In this document: positions 9,526 through 19,204 of the stretch, piece after piece | How the letters are laid out: the number at the start of each line of letters is the position of its first letter | How positions within the stretch are numbered: position 1 is the stretch's first letter | DNA from: Candidatus Thiothrix putei | GTDB taxonomy: Bacteria; Pseudomonadota; Gammaproteobacteria; Thiotrichales; Thiotrichaceae | Direction of reading: 5' to 3' | DNA length: 64,000 nucleotides | NCBI GenBank assembly: GCA_029972225.1 | Contig: CP124756.1 | Span: 1,470,001 to 1,534,000, forward strand | Notes under the pieces: generated by a model | Told to the model about the DNA's origin: nothing | The model's input: the letters and a program-made list of their open reading frames with translations, nothing else | The model's database searches: none | Position numbers and translations under genes: made by a program

Positions 9526-9624
9526 GAAACCCCTCCCCAACCCTCCCCTTATCAGGGAAGGGAGTAAGATCGCCGCGTCTACTTCCTGTCCCTCCCCTGA
9601 CAAGGGGAGGTTAGGAGGGGTTTC
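9526..9624. repeat. palindromic interspersed element, copy 2, between pglX remnant and the GmrSD-like gene
   Basis: A 99-base copy of the element at 8454-8562, with ends GAAACCCCTCC and GGAGGGGTTTC and internal arms CCCTCCCCTTATCAGGGAAG and CCTCCCCTGACAAGGGGAGG. It begins 7 bases after the pglX stop. As a strong stem-loop it could attenuate transcription into the downstream genes. Confidence 0.88.
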
Positions 9625-9679
9625 TTGGGTCTTACCTGACAGGATGGCGTATGCTTAAGACAGTTAACCGGAGGTCTGA

Positions 9680-11398
9680 ATGAGCATGAACTTCAACACC
9701 ACCAATGCGACTTTCCGCCAATTGCTGGGCAACGGGCTACGCTACCGTGTGCCGCCGTTCCAGCGCGATTACTCATGGGCAGACGATGAATGGGATGACC
9801 TGTGGCAGGATATGGTCGGGCTGTTTGAGGAAGAGGGCGAAGCGGCGCATTACATGGGCTATCTGGTGCTGCAATCCGCCGACAATAAGCATTTCGAGAT
9901 TATCGACGGGCAGCAACGCATCACTACCCTGAGCATTATGATTCTGGCAGGGCTGGGGCATTTGCAAGATCTGGCAGCCGCAGGCAAGGATGCCGCCAAC
10001 AATAGCCAGCGCAAGGCGCAGTTACAAAACAGCTACGTGGGTTATGTTGACCCGGTAACACTCGTCCCCCGTTCCAAGCTGGAGCTGAACCGCCACAATA
10101 ACCGCTTTTACCAAACCTATCTGGTGACGCTGGAACGCTTGCCGCAGCGTGGCCTGAATGCCTCAGAACACCTGTTGCGCAAAGCATTTGGCTGGTTCAA
10201 GGAGAGGATCAAGGCGCGGGTGGGGATGGAAGACAATAGCGGGCAACAACTGGCGCAGTTCATTGACACGCTGGTCGACAAGCTGTTTTTTACGGTGATT
10301 ACCGTGACCGACGAGCTGAATGCCTTCAAGGTATTTGAAACCCTGAATGCACGCGGGGTACGCCTGTCAGCCACCGATTTGCTGAAAAACTACCTGTTTT
10401 CGGTCGTCAGCAGTGCCGACATTCACGAAAATGAATTGCGGGCGTTGGAAGAACGCTGGGAACGCATCGTCGGCTTATTGGGCAGCGAGAGCTTCCCCGA
10501 ATTCCTGCGCGTGTTCTGGAACAGCCGCAACCGGCTGGTACGCAAGGCGGATTTGTTCAAAGCTATCCGCAAGCGCATTACCACGCGGGAAGCTGCTTTT
10601 GAACTGTTGCGCTCGCTGGATCATCATGCCGCCGTGTATACCGCCTTGCGTGACCCGCAGGATGCCCAGTGGCAAGCTGAGGAAAAACAGGCACTGGAAC
10701 AATTGCTGATGTTCAAGGTGCGCCAACCCATCGCCATGTTGCTGGCTTGCTACCAGCGTTTCTTTGAAATAGAACGCGCCGCCTTCACGCGGATTGTGCG
10801 GGCGGTGGCGGTGATTTCCTTCCGCTACAACGTCATCTGCAACTTGCAAACCAATGAGCAGGAACGCCTGTATAACGAAATTGCCTGGAAAGTAACGGAC
10901 GGTACGTATGCCAGCCTTCGCCCAGTGCTGGCGGCATTGCACGCAATTTACCCGGATGACCGCCAGTTCAAGGCCGGGTTTGCCGAGAAAGAATTGCAGA
11001 CGACAAATAGCCGCAACCGCAAAATTGTCCGTTACGTGCTGTTCGAGCTGGAAAAGCAGCAGTCCGGGCAGGACTTTGATTTTGAAAGCGCCACCTACAA
11101 TCTGGAACACATCCTGCCAGAACACCCCGATGCCGAATGGGCGCACATTGAAGAAGCCAAACAAGACCGGCTCATTTACCGTCTGGGCAATATCACGCCG
11201 CTGGAAACAGGCCGTAACCGTGGTTTGGGGAATAGCGGCTATGCGAATAAACGCTCGGTGTATGCACAAAGTGCTTTCCTCTTGACCCGCGCCATTGCCG
11301 AACATTACGACACGTGGGACGAACACAAGATTGAAACCCGGCAAAAACGTCTGGCTGAAATTGCCGCCGGTATCTGGCGGGTGGACTTTGGAAGTTAA
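9680..11398 (+). CDS. GmrSD/BrxU-like type IV restriction protein (DUF262 + DUF1524)
   Basis: A 572-residue single-chain GmrSD-type protein. The N-terminal DUF262 domain has [10 protein letters not shown] (residues 24-33) and the nucleotide-handling motif [11 protein letters not shown] (DGQQR at 76-80). The C-terminal DUF1524 His-Me nuclease domain has [10 protein letters not shown] (His477) followed by the helix with RLGNITPLE and [10 protein letters not shown]. Family members use NTP to cut DNA carrying modified cytosines. In BREX loci such as that of Escherichia fergusonii the homologue BrxU occupies the same place between pglX and pglZ. The start is supported by GGAGG 6 bases upstream. 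The gene begins a tightly packed run reaching brxL. Both motif sets look intact. Confidence 0.92.
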   Translation: MSMNFNTTNATFRQLLGNGLRYRVPPFQRDYSWADDEWDDLWQDMVGLFEEEGEAAHYMGYLVLQSADNKHFEIIDGQQRITTLSIMILAGLGHLQDLAAAGKDAANNSQRKAQLQNSYVGYVDPVTLVPRSKLELNRHNNRFYQTYLVTLERLPQRGLNASEHLLRKAFGWFKERIKARVGMEDNSGQQLAQFIDTLVDKLFFTVITVTDELNAFKVFETLNARGVRLSATDLLKNYLFSVVSSADIHENELRALEERWERIVGLLGSESFPEFLRVFWNSRNRLVRKADLFKAIRKRITTREAAFELLRSLDHHAAVYTALRDPQDAQWQAEEKQALEQLLMFKVRQPIAMLLACYQRFFEIERAAFTRIVRAVAVISFRYNVICNLQTNEQERLYNEIAWKVTDGTYASLRPVLAALHAIYPDDRQFKAGFAEKELQTTNSRNRKIVRYVLFELEKQQSGQDFDFESATYNLEHILPEHPDAEWAHIEEAKQDRLIYRLGNITPLETGRNRGLGNSGYANKRSVYAQSAFLLTRAIAEHYDTWDEHKIETRQKRLAEIAAGIWRVDFGS

Positions 11399-11409
11399 GG
11401 AACTCTACC

Positions 11410-12660
11410 GTGATTAAAGAGCTGAAACTGAAACACTGGAAGAGCTTCGACGAAGCGACGCTCTACATTGACCCGCTGACCATCATTATTGGCACCAACG
11501 CCAGCGGTAAATCCAACACGCTGGATGCCCTGACATTCCTGCACCGTGTCAGTCTGGGGATGGGTATCTTTCAGGCGATTGGTGGCGACGTAAACTTGCC
11601 TGCCTTGCGTGGTGGCATGGAATGGGTCTGCCTGAAACCCAATAAACAGTTCTCGCTGGAAGTGATTACCGATGGCGCGAACAGCAAGCAGGATTACCGC
11701 TATCACCTGACCGTGGAAGTCAACGGTACGAAAGCCGAAGTTTTGCGTGAAGAACTGGTATTGATTACCTACCGTTCTCGCAGTGAGCCGACGGAAAAAA
11801 CGCTTTTCTACACGAAACATGAAGAATCCAGTACACTCGGTATCCCTGTTTATTTTTCAACAGGTACACAGGGGCGTGGAAAACGGGTGGATTTGAGCCG
11901 TTCGTACATTGTGCTAAGCCAGACAGAAACCCTTAGCTTGCGCAAGGATGTTCAGGAAGCATCGCGGCATGTGTTGGCGCAACTCCAGCGTATTTTCGTA
12001 TTCGATCCCATCCCCAGCCACATGCGTGATTACACCCCGTTATCTGACAAGCTGTTGGCGGATGGCTCCAATATCGCCGGGGTATTGGCGGGATTGGAAA
12101 CAACTCGTAAAACCGAAGTGGAGAAAACCCTGACAAGTTACCTGAGAGTCCTGCCAGAGCGCGATATTGTCAAGGTTTGGACGGAACGGGTAGGTAAGTT
12201 TCAAACAGACGCGATGTTGTATTGTGAGGAGGGCTGGTCACAAGCCGCCACCCACGAAATCGACGCACGCGGCATGTCAGATGGAACCCTACGCTATTTG
12301 GGAATCGTTGCCGCCCTGCTAACCCGCGAACCGGGTAGCCTGCTGGTTATCGAAGAAGTGGATAACGGCTTGCACCCATCCCGCGCCCATGTACTGCTAG
12401 ACATGCTGAAAACCTTGGGTAAGGAACGCAATATTGATGTCATCGTCACCACGCACAACCCGGCGCTACTGGATGCCGCTGGCGCACGTATGGTGCCATT
12501 CATTACCGTGGCGCACCGTGATGAAGTCGCCGGTGTCAGCGAACTTAAACAACTGGAAGACCTGCAACAACTCCCCAAACTGTTGGCATCGGGTAGCTTG
12601 GGCAGACTCAGCACAGAAGGCCGGATCGAATCAGCATTGAAGCTGGAGGATCAGCAGTGA
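11410..12660 (+). CDS. ABC/OLD-like AAA ATPase (AAA_21 type), defence-module candidate
   Basis: A 416-residue ATPase of the SMC/ABC-like AAA_21/AAA_15 group. Walker A is IIGTNASGKSN (about residues 27-37), the signature-like segment is ARGMSDGTLRYLG, Walker B is LLVIEEVDNGLHPSR, and the switch histidine is in VIVTTHNPALLD. No TOPRIM domain follows, so it is not a full OLD nuclease. It starts at a GTG 11 bases after the GmrSD-like gene, and its stop overlaps the start of a PIN-nuclease gene (GTGA overlap). An ATPase paired with a small nuclease is the plan of Septu (PtuA/PtuB) and PARIS (AriA/AriB). AriA is also found between pglX and pglZ. I infer a sensor or clamp role controlling the PIN partner; the exact family is unknown. 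Confidence 0.85.
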   Translation: MIKELKLKHWKSFDEATLYIDPLTIIIGTNASGKSNTLDALTFLHRVSLGMGIFQAIGGDVNLPALRGGMEWVCLKPNKQFSLEVITDGANSKQDYRYHLTVEVNGTKAEVLREELVLITYRSRSEPTEKTLFYTKHEESSTLGIPVYFSTGTQGRGKRVDLSRSYIVLSQTETLSLRKDVQEASRHVLAQLQRIFVFDPIPSHMRDYTPLSDKLLADGSNIAGVLAGLETTRKTEVEKTLTSYLRVLPERDIVKVWTERVGKFQTDAMLYCEEGWSQAATHEIDARGMSDGTLRYLGIVAALLTREPGSLLVIEEVDNGLHPSRAHVLLDMLKTLGKERNIDVIVTTHNPALLDAAGARMVPFITVAHRDEVAGVSELKQLEDLQQLPKLLASGSLGRLSTEGRIESALKLEDQQ

Positions 12661-13169
12661 GAAAAGTGTTGATCATTGATACCAGCATTCTGTGTGTCTG
12701 GCTGGATGTGCCCGGTATGGACTGCTGCGGGCCAAATAACGATCGCTGGGACAAGTCGCGTGTTGATGCCAAGATTCAGCAAGAACAGGCAGCAAACACC
12801 ACCTTCGTTTTGCCGCTGGCAACCATCATCGAAACCGGAAATCACATTGCCCAAGCCAACCACAGCCGCAAGGAACGCGCTGATGCCTTGGCTGACCTGA
12901 TGCGCAAAAGTGCTGAAAACCAGACACCGTGGGCAGCTTTTTCCGACCAGACACTGTTGTGGTCGCCAGAAAATTTGAAGCTATTGGCTGAAACCTGGCC
13001 GGTATTGGCGGCTGCCGCCATGTCGTTGGGTGACATTACCATCAAGGATGTAGCGGAATATTATGCCCAGACCGGGGTCGAAGTGGAGATATTGACGGGC
13101 GATCAAGGTTTGAAAGCCTATCAACCCAGTGCTCCGGCTGAGATACCCCGGCGGAAGAAACGCTCATGA
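12657..13169 (+). CDS. PIN-domain nuclease-like protein, partner of the ATPase
   Basis: A 170-residue protein with the residues expected for a PIN RNase: Asp8 in LIIDTSIL, Glu59 in LATIIETGNHI, Asp126 in SLGDITIKDVAEYY (with Asp131 nearby) and Asp149 in ILTGDQGLKAY. The C-terminus is basic (RRKKRS). Start GTG overlaps the ATPase stop by 4 bases, and its stop overlaps the next start by 4 bases, so translation of the three is coupled. PIN proteins in defence and toxin-antitoxin systems usually cleave RNA, often tRNA. No separate antitoxin gene is seen, so the ATPase could be the restraint. The fold assignment is from motif order, not from a search. Confidence 0.8.
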   Translation: MRKVLIIDTSILCVWLDVPGMDCCGPNNDRWDKSRVDAKIQQEQAANTTFVLPLATIIETGNHIAQANHSRKERADALADLMRKSAENQTPWAAFSDQTLLWSPENLKLLAETWPVLAAAAMSLGDITIKDVAEYYAQTGVEVEILTGDQGLKAYQPSAPAEIPRRKKRS

Positions 13170-14401
13170 TTTCATTCCTTGATACCCTCGTGACCCAGCC
13201 CGAGGTAGAAGGTAAAACCCTGTTGCTGGTTGAAGTGTACCCCAGTGGGCAGCGTCCGCACTGGTTGAAAAATGAAGGTTCGGAAACCGGCGTGTATGTG
13301 CGGCTTGGCTCCACCAACCGGCAGGCTGACCGCGAACTGATCACCGAACTGCGCCGTTCGGTGGAAGGTCTTGCCTTTGATGAAATGCCCATGCCCGGCT
13401 TGTCGGTAGACGATCTGGATTTGAAAGCCGCTCAAGCCCTGTTTGGCAGCCGTCGCCAACTAGATGAAAAAGCACTGGTGACGTTGAAACTGTTGCGACA
13501 GGAACAAGGGCAACTCGTGCCAAGCAAAGGGGCAATCCTCTTGTTTGGGCAGCAGCGCACCTTCCATTTCCCTGACGCTTGGGTGCAATGCGGACGTTTC
13601 ATCGGCAAAGACAAAGCCGATATTTTTGACCATATCGACATCGACGAACCGCTGCCACAAGCGGTCGAAAGCATTATGCTGTTCCTGAAAAAACATGCCA
13701 TGCGTGGCGCGGACTTTTCAGAATTGCGGCGTAAGGATGTCTGGAGCATTCCCCTCTCCATTCTGCGGGAAGTGGTGATCAACGCCATTATCCATGCCGA
13801 TTATTCTCAGCGCGGCGCACCTATCCGCGTGGCGTTTTTCGATGACCGGATTGAAGTCGAGAACCCCGGTATCTTGCTGCCCGGCATGACCATTGAAGAC
13901 ATGAAACAGGGGGTTTCCAAAATCCGCAACCCTGTGATTACCCGCGTATTCCGTGAATTGAATCTGGTGGAACAATGGGGCAGCGGGGTGCGGCGCATTT
14001 TTAAGGAAGCCGAGAAATTGGGCTTGCCGGAATTGCAAATCATGGAAATTGGGATGCGGATGCGATTTGTCGTGCCGTTACAGCAAGCGCTTGCTGTTCA
14101 GGGAACTTTGGATAATGAGCAAGTCAGTGAGCAAGTCAGTGAGCAAGTCAGTGAGCAAGTCAACGCTATCTTGCTGGCCTGTCGGCGGGGAGATAAAAGC
14201 AAACAGGAATTGCTGGAAGCTGCCGGTCTTGCCAATGCTTACCTGAATTACAAACGCCACATTGCCCCATTACTGGAAAAGGGTTTGATTGAAATGACCC
14301 AGCCCGACAAGCCCCAGAGCCGCTTGCAAAAGTATCGGCTGACAGGCTTGGGGCGATCCCTGCTGAACCCGTCTGAAACAAGCGGGGCAAACCATGAGTG
14401 A
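13166..14401 (+). CDS. AlbA_2 / RecG-like ATP-binding protein (Schlafen-type), N-terminally short
   Basis: A 411-residue protein of the AlbA_2 plus HATPase_c_4 group (COG2865). The N-terminus begins inside the AlbA_2 domain: LLLVEVYPSGQRPHWLKN and GVYVRLGSTNR are its last strands, while the first half with the EFKE motif is missing. The GHKL-like region has LREVVINAIIHADYS, FDDRIEVENPG and EQWGSGVRRI. A linker with four EQVS repeats (14117-14164) leads to a C-terminal winged-helix segment. Such proteins are thought to act in DNA or RNA binding and regulation. The 4-base overlap with the PIN gene suggests it belongs to the same unit. The shortened AlbA_2 may be ancestral truncation or fusion loss. 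Confidence 0.82.
   Translation: MISFLDTLVTQPEVEGKTLLLVEVYPSGQRPHWLKNEGSETGVYVRLGSTNRQADRELITELRRSVEGLAFDEMPMPGLSVDDLDLKAAQALFGSRRQLDEKALVTLKLLRQEQGQLVPSKGAILLFGQQRTFHFPDAWVQCGRFIGKDKADIFDHIDIDEPLPQAVESIMLFLKKHAMRGADFSELRRKDVWSIPLSILREVVINAIIHADYSQRGAPIRVAFFDDRIEVENPGILLPGMTIEDMKQGVSKIRNPVITRVFRELNLVEQWGSGVRRIFKEAEKLGLPELQIMEIGMRMRFVVPLQQALAVQGTLDNEQVSEQVSEQVSEQVNAILLACRRGDKSKQELLEAAGLANAYLNYKRHIAPLLEKGLIEMTQPDKPQSRLQKYRLTGLGRSLLNPSETSGANHE
14117..14164 (+). repeat. 12-base in-frame tandem repeat (EQVS units)
   Basis: Four copies of GAGCAAGTCAGT, the last ending CAAC, encode EQVS-EQVS-EQVS-EQVN in the linker before the winged-helix domain. Such linkers recur in this protein family with varying copy number. 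Each unit is 12 bases, so gain or loss keeps the frame. Confidence 0.9.
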
Positions 14402-17110
14402 ACGCATTACCCAGTCATTACGTCGCCTGTTCGACAAGCACCGCATCGTCTTTTGGTATGACAGCAAACAGGAATTGCGTGACGCCTTTGAAGCGGTCGA
14501 GCTGGATGGGGTCGTGAAGCTGGAGATCGCCAATAACGAATTTGGCTTGAAATACCACATTCTGCGCGAACAGCCCAGAAAATCGTTCCTGCTTTACAAG
14601 GCGGGGGCGCAACCGGATGACCTCGATAACTGGTTGTTGGACGTGCAACTGGCGGAAGGTGAATTCCGCACTGACCAGTCGGCGCTGTGGCTGGGCGAAT
14701 TGGAGCTGCCCCACGAATTCAGCCCATTGCTGGAGCAACACGCTTTCTTTTTCGAGAATGCCAAACGCCGCCACGCCCTGAAAAAGCAATTGCACCCTGA
14801 CGATACGCAGGGAGTGGTGCGCCTGAAAATGCTGGCAGTGTGTGCCGGGGGCGACCCGCGCATCGACAGCATTACCGAGCAATTGCTGGATGCCTTGGCA
14901 AGCGATAAACACGAAGCGATGAAACTGCTGGAACGTTGCCAACTGGATACGTTTTTCTGGCAACAATTGGAACGCCATTACGCTTACGTCAGCGATTCCC
15001 CCAGTTTGAAAGATTTTGTGATCAGCCTGTTCGGCTGGGCTTACTACCAGACCTTTGGCGAGCTTAAGCGGCATGATCTGCCTGCACTGAACGGTGATGC
15101 GCTGGTATTCCTCAAACGCTGGAAGGATAGCCGCAGTTATCAGGAAGCGTTCGAGCAGCATTCACACGCTTGCGCCGCTATCCTCAAAATCGAGGCTGAT
15201 TTACAGCAACGCGGTATCCGTGACTTGCTGGAACTGGATGAATTCGAGCTGATTGAACAGAAACTGGTGAGCGCACTGGTGGCTGCCGTGGAAAAACGCA
15301 CCGAAACGGCGGGTGATATTACGCTGTGGAGCCGTCAACGGCGCGTGAGCCACTGGTACGGCAAATACCAGCACCTCTACACCGCGATTGAAGTCGCCAG
15401 CCAGTTTGTCAGTTTGCTGGATACGGTGCAGTTGGTGGCGGCTTCGGCGCGTGTGGCGGTGCAGAATTACACTCGCCACTGGTTCCGGCTGGATCAGTTG
15501 TACCGGCAATATATTCATGCGCTCAAAGTCTCCGGGCAGACTTCGTTGTTGAACTCACTAACGCTGCAAATCGAGAACTTTTATACCAATCGCTATGTAT
15601 TGCCACTGGCGAATGCTTGGCAACAGCAGGTGGATGCCATGCAACAGTGGCAAGTCGAGGGTGTCACTCCACAGCGGCAATTTTTCAGCCGTTGGGTACA
15701 GCCGCATTTGGACAAGGGCAAGAAAATCTACGTCATTATTTCCGATGCTTTCCGTTTTGAAGCGGGTGAGGAAATGGTCAGCCGTATCCGGCAGGAAGAC
15801 CGCTATTGGCGAATGCTTGGCAACAGCAGGTGGATGCCATGCAACAGTGGCAAGTCGAGGGTGTCACTCCACAGCGGCAATTTTTCAGCCGTTGGGTACA
15901 GCCGCATTTGGACAAGGGCAAGAAAATCTACGTCATTATTTCCGATGCTTTCCGTTTTGAAGCGGGTGAGGAAATGGTCAGCCGTATCCGGCAGGAAGAC
16001 CGCTATCACGCTGAATTGGAATACCAGTTATCCTCTTTGCCCAGTTATACCCAGTTGGGCATGGCAGCCTTGTTACCGGGAGCCAATCAGCCAGCGGCAC
16101 TCACGATCCATGCGGACAAGTCGGCTACGGTCAGTTTGCTGGGGCAGTCCACCCAAGGCACTGCCAACCGTGACAAGCTCTTGAAAGCCCAGGTGGGTGA
16201 ACGGGCTGCGGCGCTACCCGGCAAAGATTTGCTGGAGATGACAGCCAGTGAATGCCGCGATTTGTTGAAAGCCCACGACGTGATCTATTTCTACCATAAC
16301 CGCATTGATCACGCGGGCGACAAGATGCAGTCGGAAGGTGAAGCCTTTGAAGCGGTGGAAAAGACCTTCCACGATCTGTTGCAACTGGTGAAAAAGCTGG
16401 TGAATGCCAATGCCACCAATATCCTGATCACGGCAGACCACGGTTTCCTGTACCAGAACCGGCCTCTGGATGAGAGTGACTTTCTGGATGTGCGTACCGC
16501 AGGTGAGGCTTACCGCGACCGCCGTTTTCTGCTGGGGGAAAACCTGTTGGGGGGCAATGGCCTGAAGGCATTTTCCCGGCAACAACTCGGCTTGGCGGGG
16601 GAGGGGCAATCACTTATCCCCAAAGGTATCCAGCGTTTGCGCCTGCAAGGTTCCGGCAGCCGTTTTGTGCACGGTGGCGCGAGCTTGCAGGAGGTGATTA
16701 CGCCGGTTATTCGGGTCAATAAGAAACGCCAAAGTGATACCCGTCTGGTGGCAGTAGACATCCTCAGCAGCGCCAGTGTAATTACCTCCGGTCAGTTGGC
16801 GGTGACGCTGTATCAGGCGGAAGCGGTGACGGACAAATTGCAGGGGCGGCGCTTGCGCTGCGGCATTTATACCGAAACCAACCAGTTGATTTCAGACCGG
16901 CATGACGTGTTGCTGGATTTGATGGCTGATAACCCGCGTGAGCGTGAAATGAAGTTGCGTTTCATCCTGACGCAGGCGGCGGATCAGGCGAATAACCAAC
17001 AGGTCATCCTGCGGCTGGATGAACTGGTGAGCGGTACAACGCATTATCAGGAGTACAAATCCATGCGCTATACCCTGCGTCGCTCGTTTACCAGTGACTT
17101 CGATTTTTAA
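14394..17110 (+). pseudogene. pglZ: PglZ (BREX alkaline-phosphatase-superfamily protein), frameshifted by a 200-bp tandem duplication
   Basis: The 5-prime part reads in one frame from ATG 14394 and, because of a duplicated 200-base unit, runs out of frame at 15807 and stops at 16184. The rest of PglZ is open in another frame to 17110. Deleting either copy of 15607-15806 / 15807-16006 restores one 838-residue protein with the PglZ core IYVIISDAFRFEAGEEMVSRIR, ILITADHGFLYQNR and FVHGGASLQEVITPVIRV. PglZ is an essential BREX component. As sequenced, the products are a 596-residue N-terminal piece with a scrambled tail and possibly a C-terminal piece from an internal TTG at 15806. The start overlaps the previous gene by 8 bases. 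Confidence 0.93.
15607..16006 (+). repeat. exact 200-bp tandem duplication inside pglZ
   Basis: Unit 15607-15806 is followed immediately by unit 15807-16006; by eye the two copies are identical. The unit begins TGGCGAATGCTTGG and ends GAAGACCGCTAT. Because 200 is not a multiple of 3, the second copy shifts the reading frame. The first copy ends in the PglZ metal-site region. Confidence 0.95.
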
Positions 17111-17113
17111 GCG

Positions 17114-19120
17114 ATGAATGCCATGACAGACACGACAGCCAATACACTCAGCCCACTAGACCAGAAAATCGTGGCGCATTTCCCCGGACTGGTGGTGCGC
17201 AAGGATCTGGTGAAAACGGTTAAGGGCAATGCGATTGTGCCCTCCTACGTGCTGGAATATTTGTTGGGGCAGTATTGCGCTACCAGTGACGAGGCTAGTA
17301 TTGAAACCGGCATCCACACCGTTAAAGAAATCCTCGCCAAACATTACGTGCATCGCAATGAAGCCGGGCTGATCCGCTCGACCATCCGCGAAAAAGGTCG
17401 CCACAAGGTCATCGACAAGGTAAGCGTGGCGCTGAATGACAAACGGGATGTGTACGAAGCCGAGTTTTCCAATCTGGGTATCAAAAAGGTTCTGATGGAT
17501 GCCAGTACGGTGAAACAGCACCCGAAACTGCTGGTCGGCGGGGTTTGGTGCATTGCCGATATTGAATATGAGCATAGCGACGACCGGGAAGTTTCCCCGT
17601 GGATTCTGGGGGCGCTCAAACCCATCCAGATGTCGCATTTTGATTACGCGGGGTATATCGAAGCCCGCCAGCAGTTTTCGCTGGATGAGTGGATTGACGT
17701 GCTGATACAGAGTATCGGTTTTGATCCGGCTTATTTTGGTCGTCGTAGCAAGCTGCTTCAGTTGGTGCGCCTGATTCCGTTTTGTGAACGCAATTACAAC
17801 CTGATCGAACTTGGCCCTAAGGGCACGGGCAAATCGCACATTTATTCGGAATTTTCCCCGCATGGCATTCTGATTTCCGGCGGTGAAGTCACCGTTCCCA
17901 AGCTGTTTGTGAACAATGCCAGCGGCAAAATTGGTCTGGTGGGGTATTGGGATACGGTAGCATTTGACGAATTTGCCGGTAAGCAAAAGCGGGTCGACAA
18001 AGCATTGGTCGACATTATGAAAAACTACATGGCGAACAAGTCGTTTTCACGCGGGGTGGAAACCTTGGGCGCGGATGCGTCGATGGTGTTTGTCGGCAAC
18101 ACCGAACACAGCTTGGCGCATATGCTGAAGCATTCCAATTTGTTCGATGCCTTGCCGGAAAAATTCTACGATTCAGCATTTTTGGATCGCCTGCATTGTT
18201 ATATACCGGGTTGGGAAGTCGACATTATCCGGGGTGAGATGTTTTCCAGTGGCTACGGTTTTGTGGTCGACTATCTGGCGGAAGTGTTGCGGCATTTACG
18301 CAATCAGGATTTTTCCGACCAGTACAAGGCGCATTTCAGCCTTTCCAGCGACATTTCCACCCGTGACCGGGATGCGGTTAATAAGACTTTTTCCGGCTTG
18401 ATGAAAATCCTGTTCCCACAGGGCGGGGCGAGTCGGGAGGAGGTGGAGGAAATCCTGAAATTGGCGATGGAAGGGCGTAAGCGGGTCAAAGATCAGTTGT
18501 TCCGCATTGACACGACTTACCCCGCCGTGGATTTCAGCTATAGCGGGGCGGCGGGTAACAGTATTCGGGTGACTGCTTTGGAAGAGCGCGACGCTTCTGT
18601 TTATGCCTTGCCACTTGAAGTGCCTGCGTTGCAAGAACAGCACCTGACTTTTATGGAAAACCAGCGTGGCGTATCCTTTGATGAACTGTTCGGCCCTTAT
18701 GTGCAGGGAGCCAGCAAAATTACGCTGACTGACCCGTATATCCGCCTGTTTTATCAGGTGCGCAACCTGATGGAATTTATGGAAACGCTGGTGCGGAAAA
18801 AAACGGCAAGCGCTGAAATCGAGGTCGAATTGCTGACGGTGGAAGATGAGTTTAAAGGTGAGCAGCAGGCGGATTTTTTCAGGCAGATACAAACAGCACT
18901 GTTTCCGGTTGGTATTCAGTTTCACTGGACCTTTGACCGTTCCGGCACGTTACATGCCCGCCATATTGTTACCGATACGGGCTGGAAAATCTCGCTCGAT
19001 AGGGGGCTGGATATTTTCCAGCAATACGACATGAATAACGCTTTTAGCTTAGCGAACCGGATTCAGAAGCTCAGGACGTGCAAGGCGTTTGAAGTCACTT
19101 TTATTCGGGTTTGCCCGTAA
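17114..19120 (+). CDS. brxL: BrxL, BREX Lon-like protease/helicase-type AAA+ protein
   Basis: A 668-residue protein with the layout of BrxL: an N-terminal domain of about 200 residues, then the AAA+ core with Walker A ELGPKGTGKSH (about residues 233-243), the GGEVTVPKLF and VAFDEFAGK (Walker B) motifs, then a C-terminal Lon-like fold. Purified BrxL homologues form DNA-binding rings and are needed for phage exclusion but not host methylation. The gene starts 3 bases after the pglZ stop and is open throughout. It closes the cluster in the standard BREX-1 order pglX-pglZ-brxL. With pglX and pglZ broken, it cannot work in a normal BREX complex encoded at this site. Confidence 0.95.
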   Translation: MNAMTDTTANTLSPLDQKIVAHFPGLVVRKDLVKTVKGNAIVPSYVLEYLLGQYCATSDEASIETGIHTVKEILAKHYVHRNEAGLIRSTIREKGRHKVIDKVSVALNDKRDVYEAEFSNLGIKKVLMDASTVKQHPKLLVGGVWCIADIEYEHSDDREVSPWILGALKPIQMSHFDYAGYIEARQQFSLDEWIDVLIQSIGFDPAYFGRRSKLLQLVRLIPFCERNYNLIELGPKGTGKSHIYSEFSPHGILISGGEVTVPKLFVNNASGKIGLVGYWDTVAFDEFAGKQKRVDKALVDIMKNYMANKSFSRGVETLGADASMVFVGNTEHSLAHMLKHSNLFDALPEKFYDSAFLDRLHCYIPGWEVDIIRGEMFSSGYGFVVDYLAEVLRHLRNQDFSDQYKAHFSLSSDISTRDRDAVNKTFSGLMKILFPQGGASREEVEEILKLAMEGRKRVKDQLFRIDTTYPAVDFSYSGAAGNSIRVTALEERDASVYALPLEVPALQEQHLTFMENQRGVSFDELFGPYVQGASKITLTDPYIRLFYQVRNLMEFMETLVRKKTASAEIEVELLTVEDEFKGEQQADFFRQIQTALFPVGIQFHWTFDRSGTLHARHIVTDTGWKISLDRGLDIFQQYDMNNAFSLANRIQKLRTCKAFEVTFIRVCP

Positions 19121-19204
19121 CAGTGGGGCATAGGATTCGGTCTTAGTTGAATAGGGGGTGGCGAATTCGTATGATGCAGGCTACTTAAGGAGGAAATGAT
19201 AATT

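Noticed and set aside
9519..9679. A dedicated promoter for the GmrSD-like gene
   Set aside because: CTGACA and TATGCT are present but only 8 bases apart; I could not find a pair with proper spacing, so no promoter is claimed.
14117..14164. 12-base repeats as possible iterons or an origin
   Set aside because: They are in frame, encode EQVS linkers known in this protein family, and have no AT-rich region or initiator gene beside them.
15806..17110. A separate second PglZ-like gene starting at TTG 15806
   Set aside because: The frame is explained exactly by the 200-bp tandem duplication; the supposed start lies at the duplication joint and has no ribosome site.
14394..17110. Programmed ribosomal frameshifting in pglZ
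   Set aside because: There is no slippery sequence at the joint, and a perfect 200-base repeat accounts for the frame change.
17156..17986. A 276-codon frame opposite brxL
   Set aside because: It is the antisense of conserved BrxL sequence including Walker A, with no start context.
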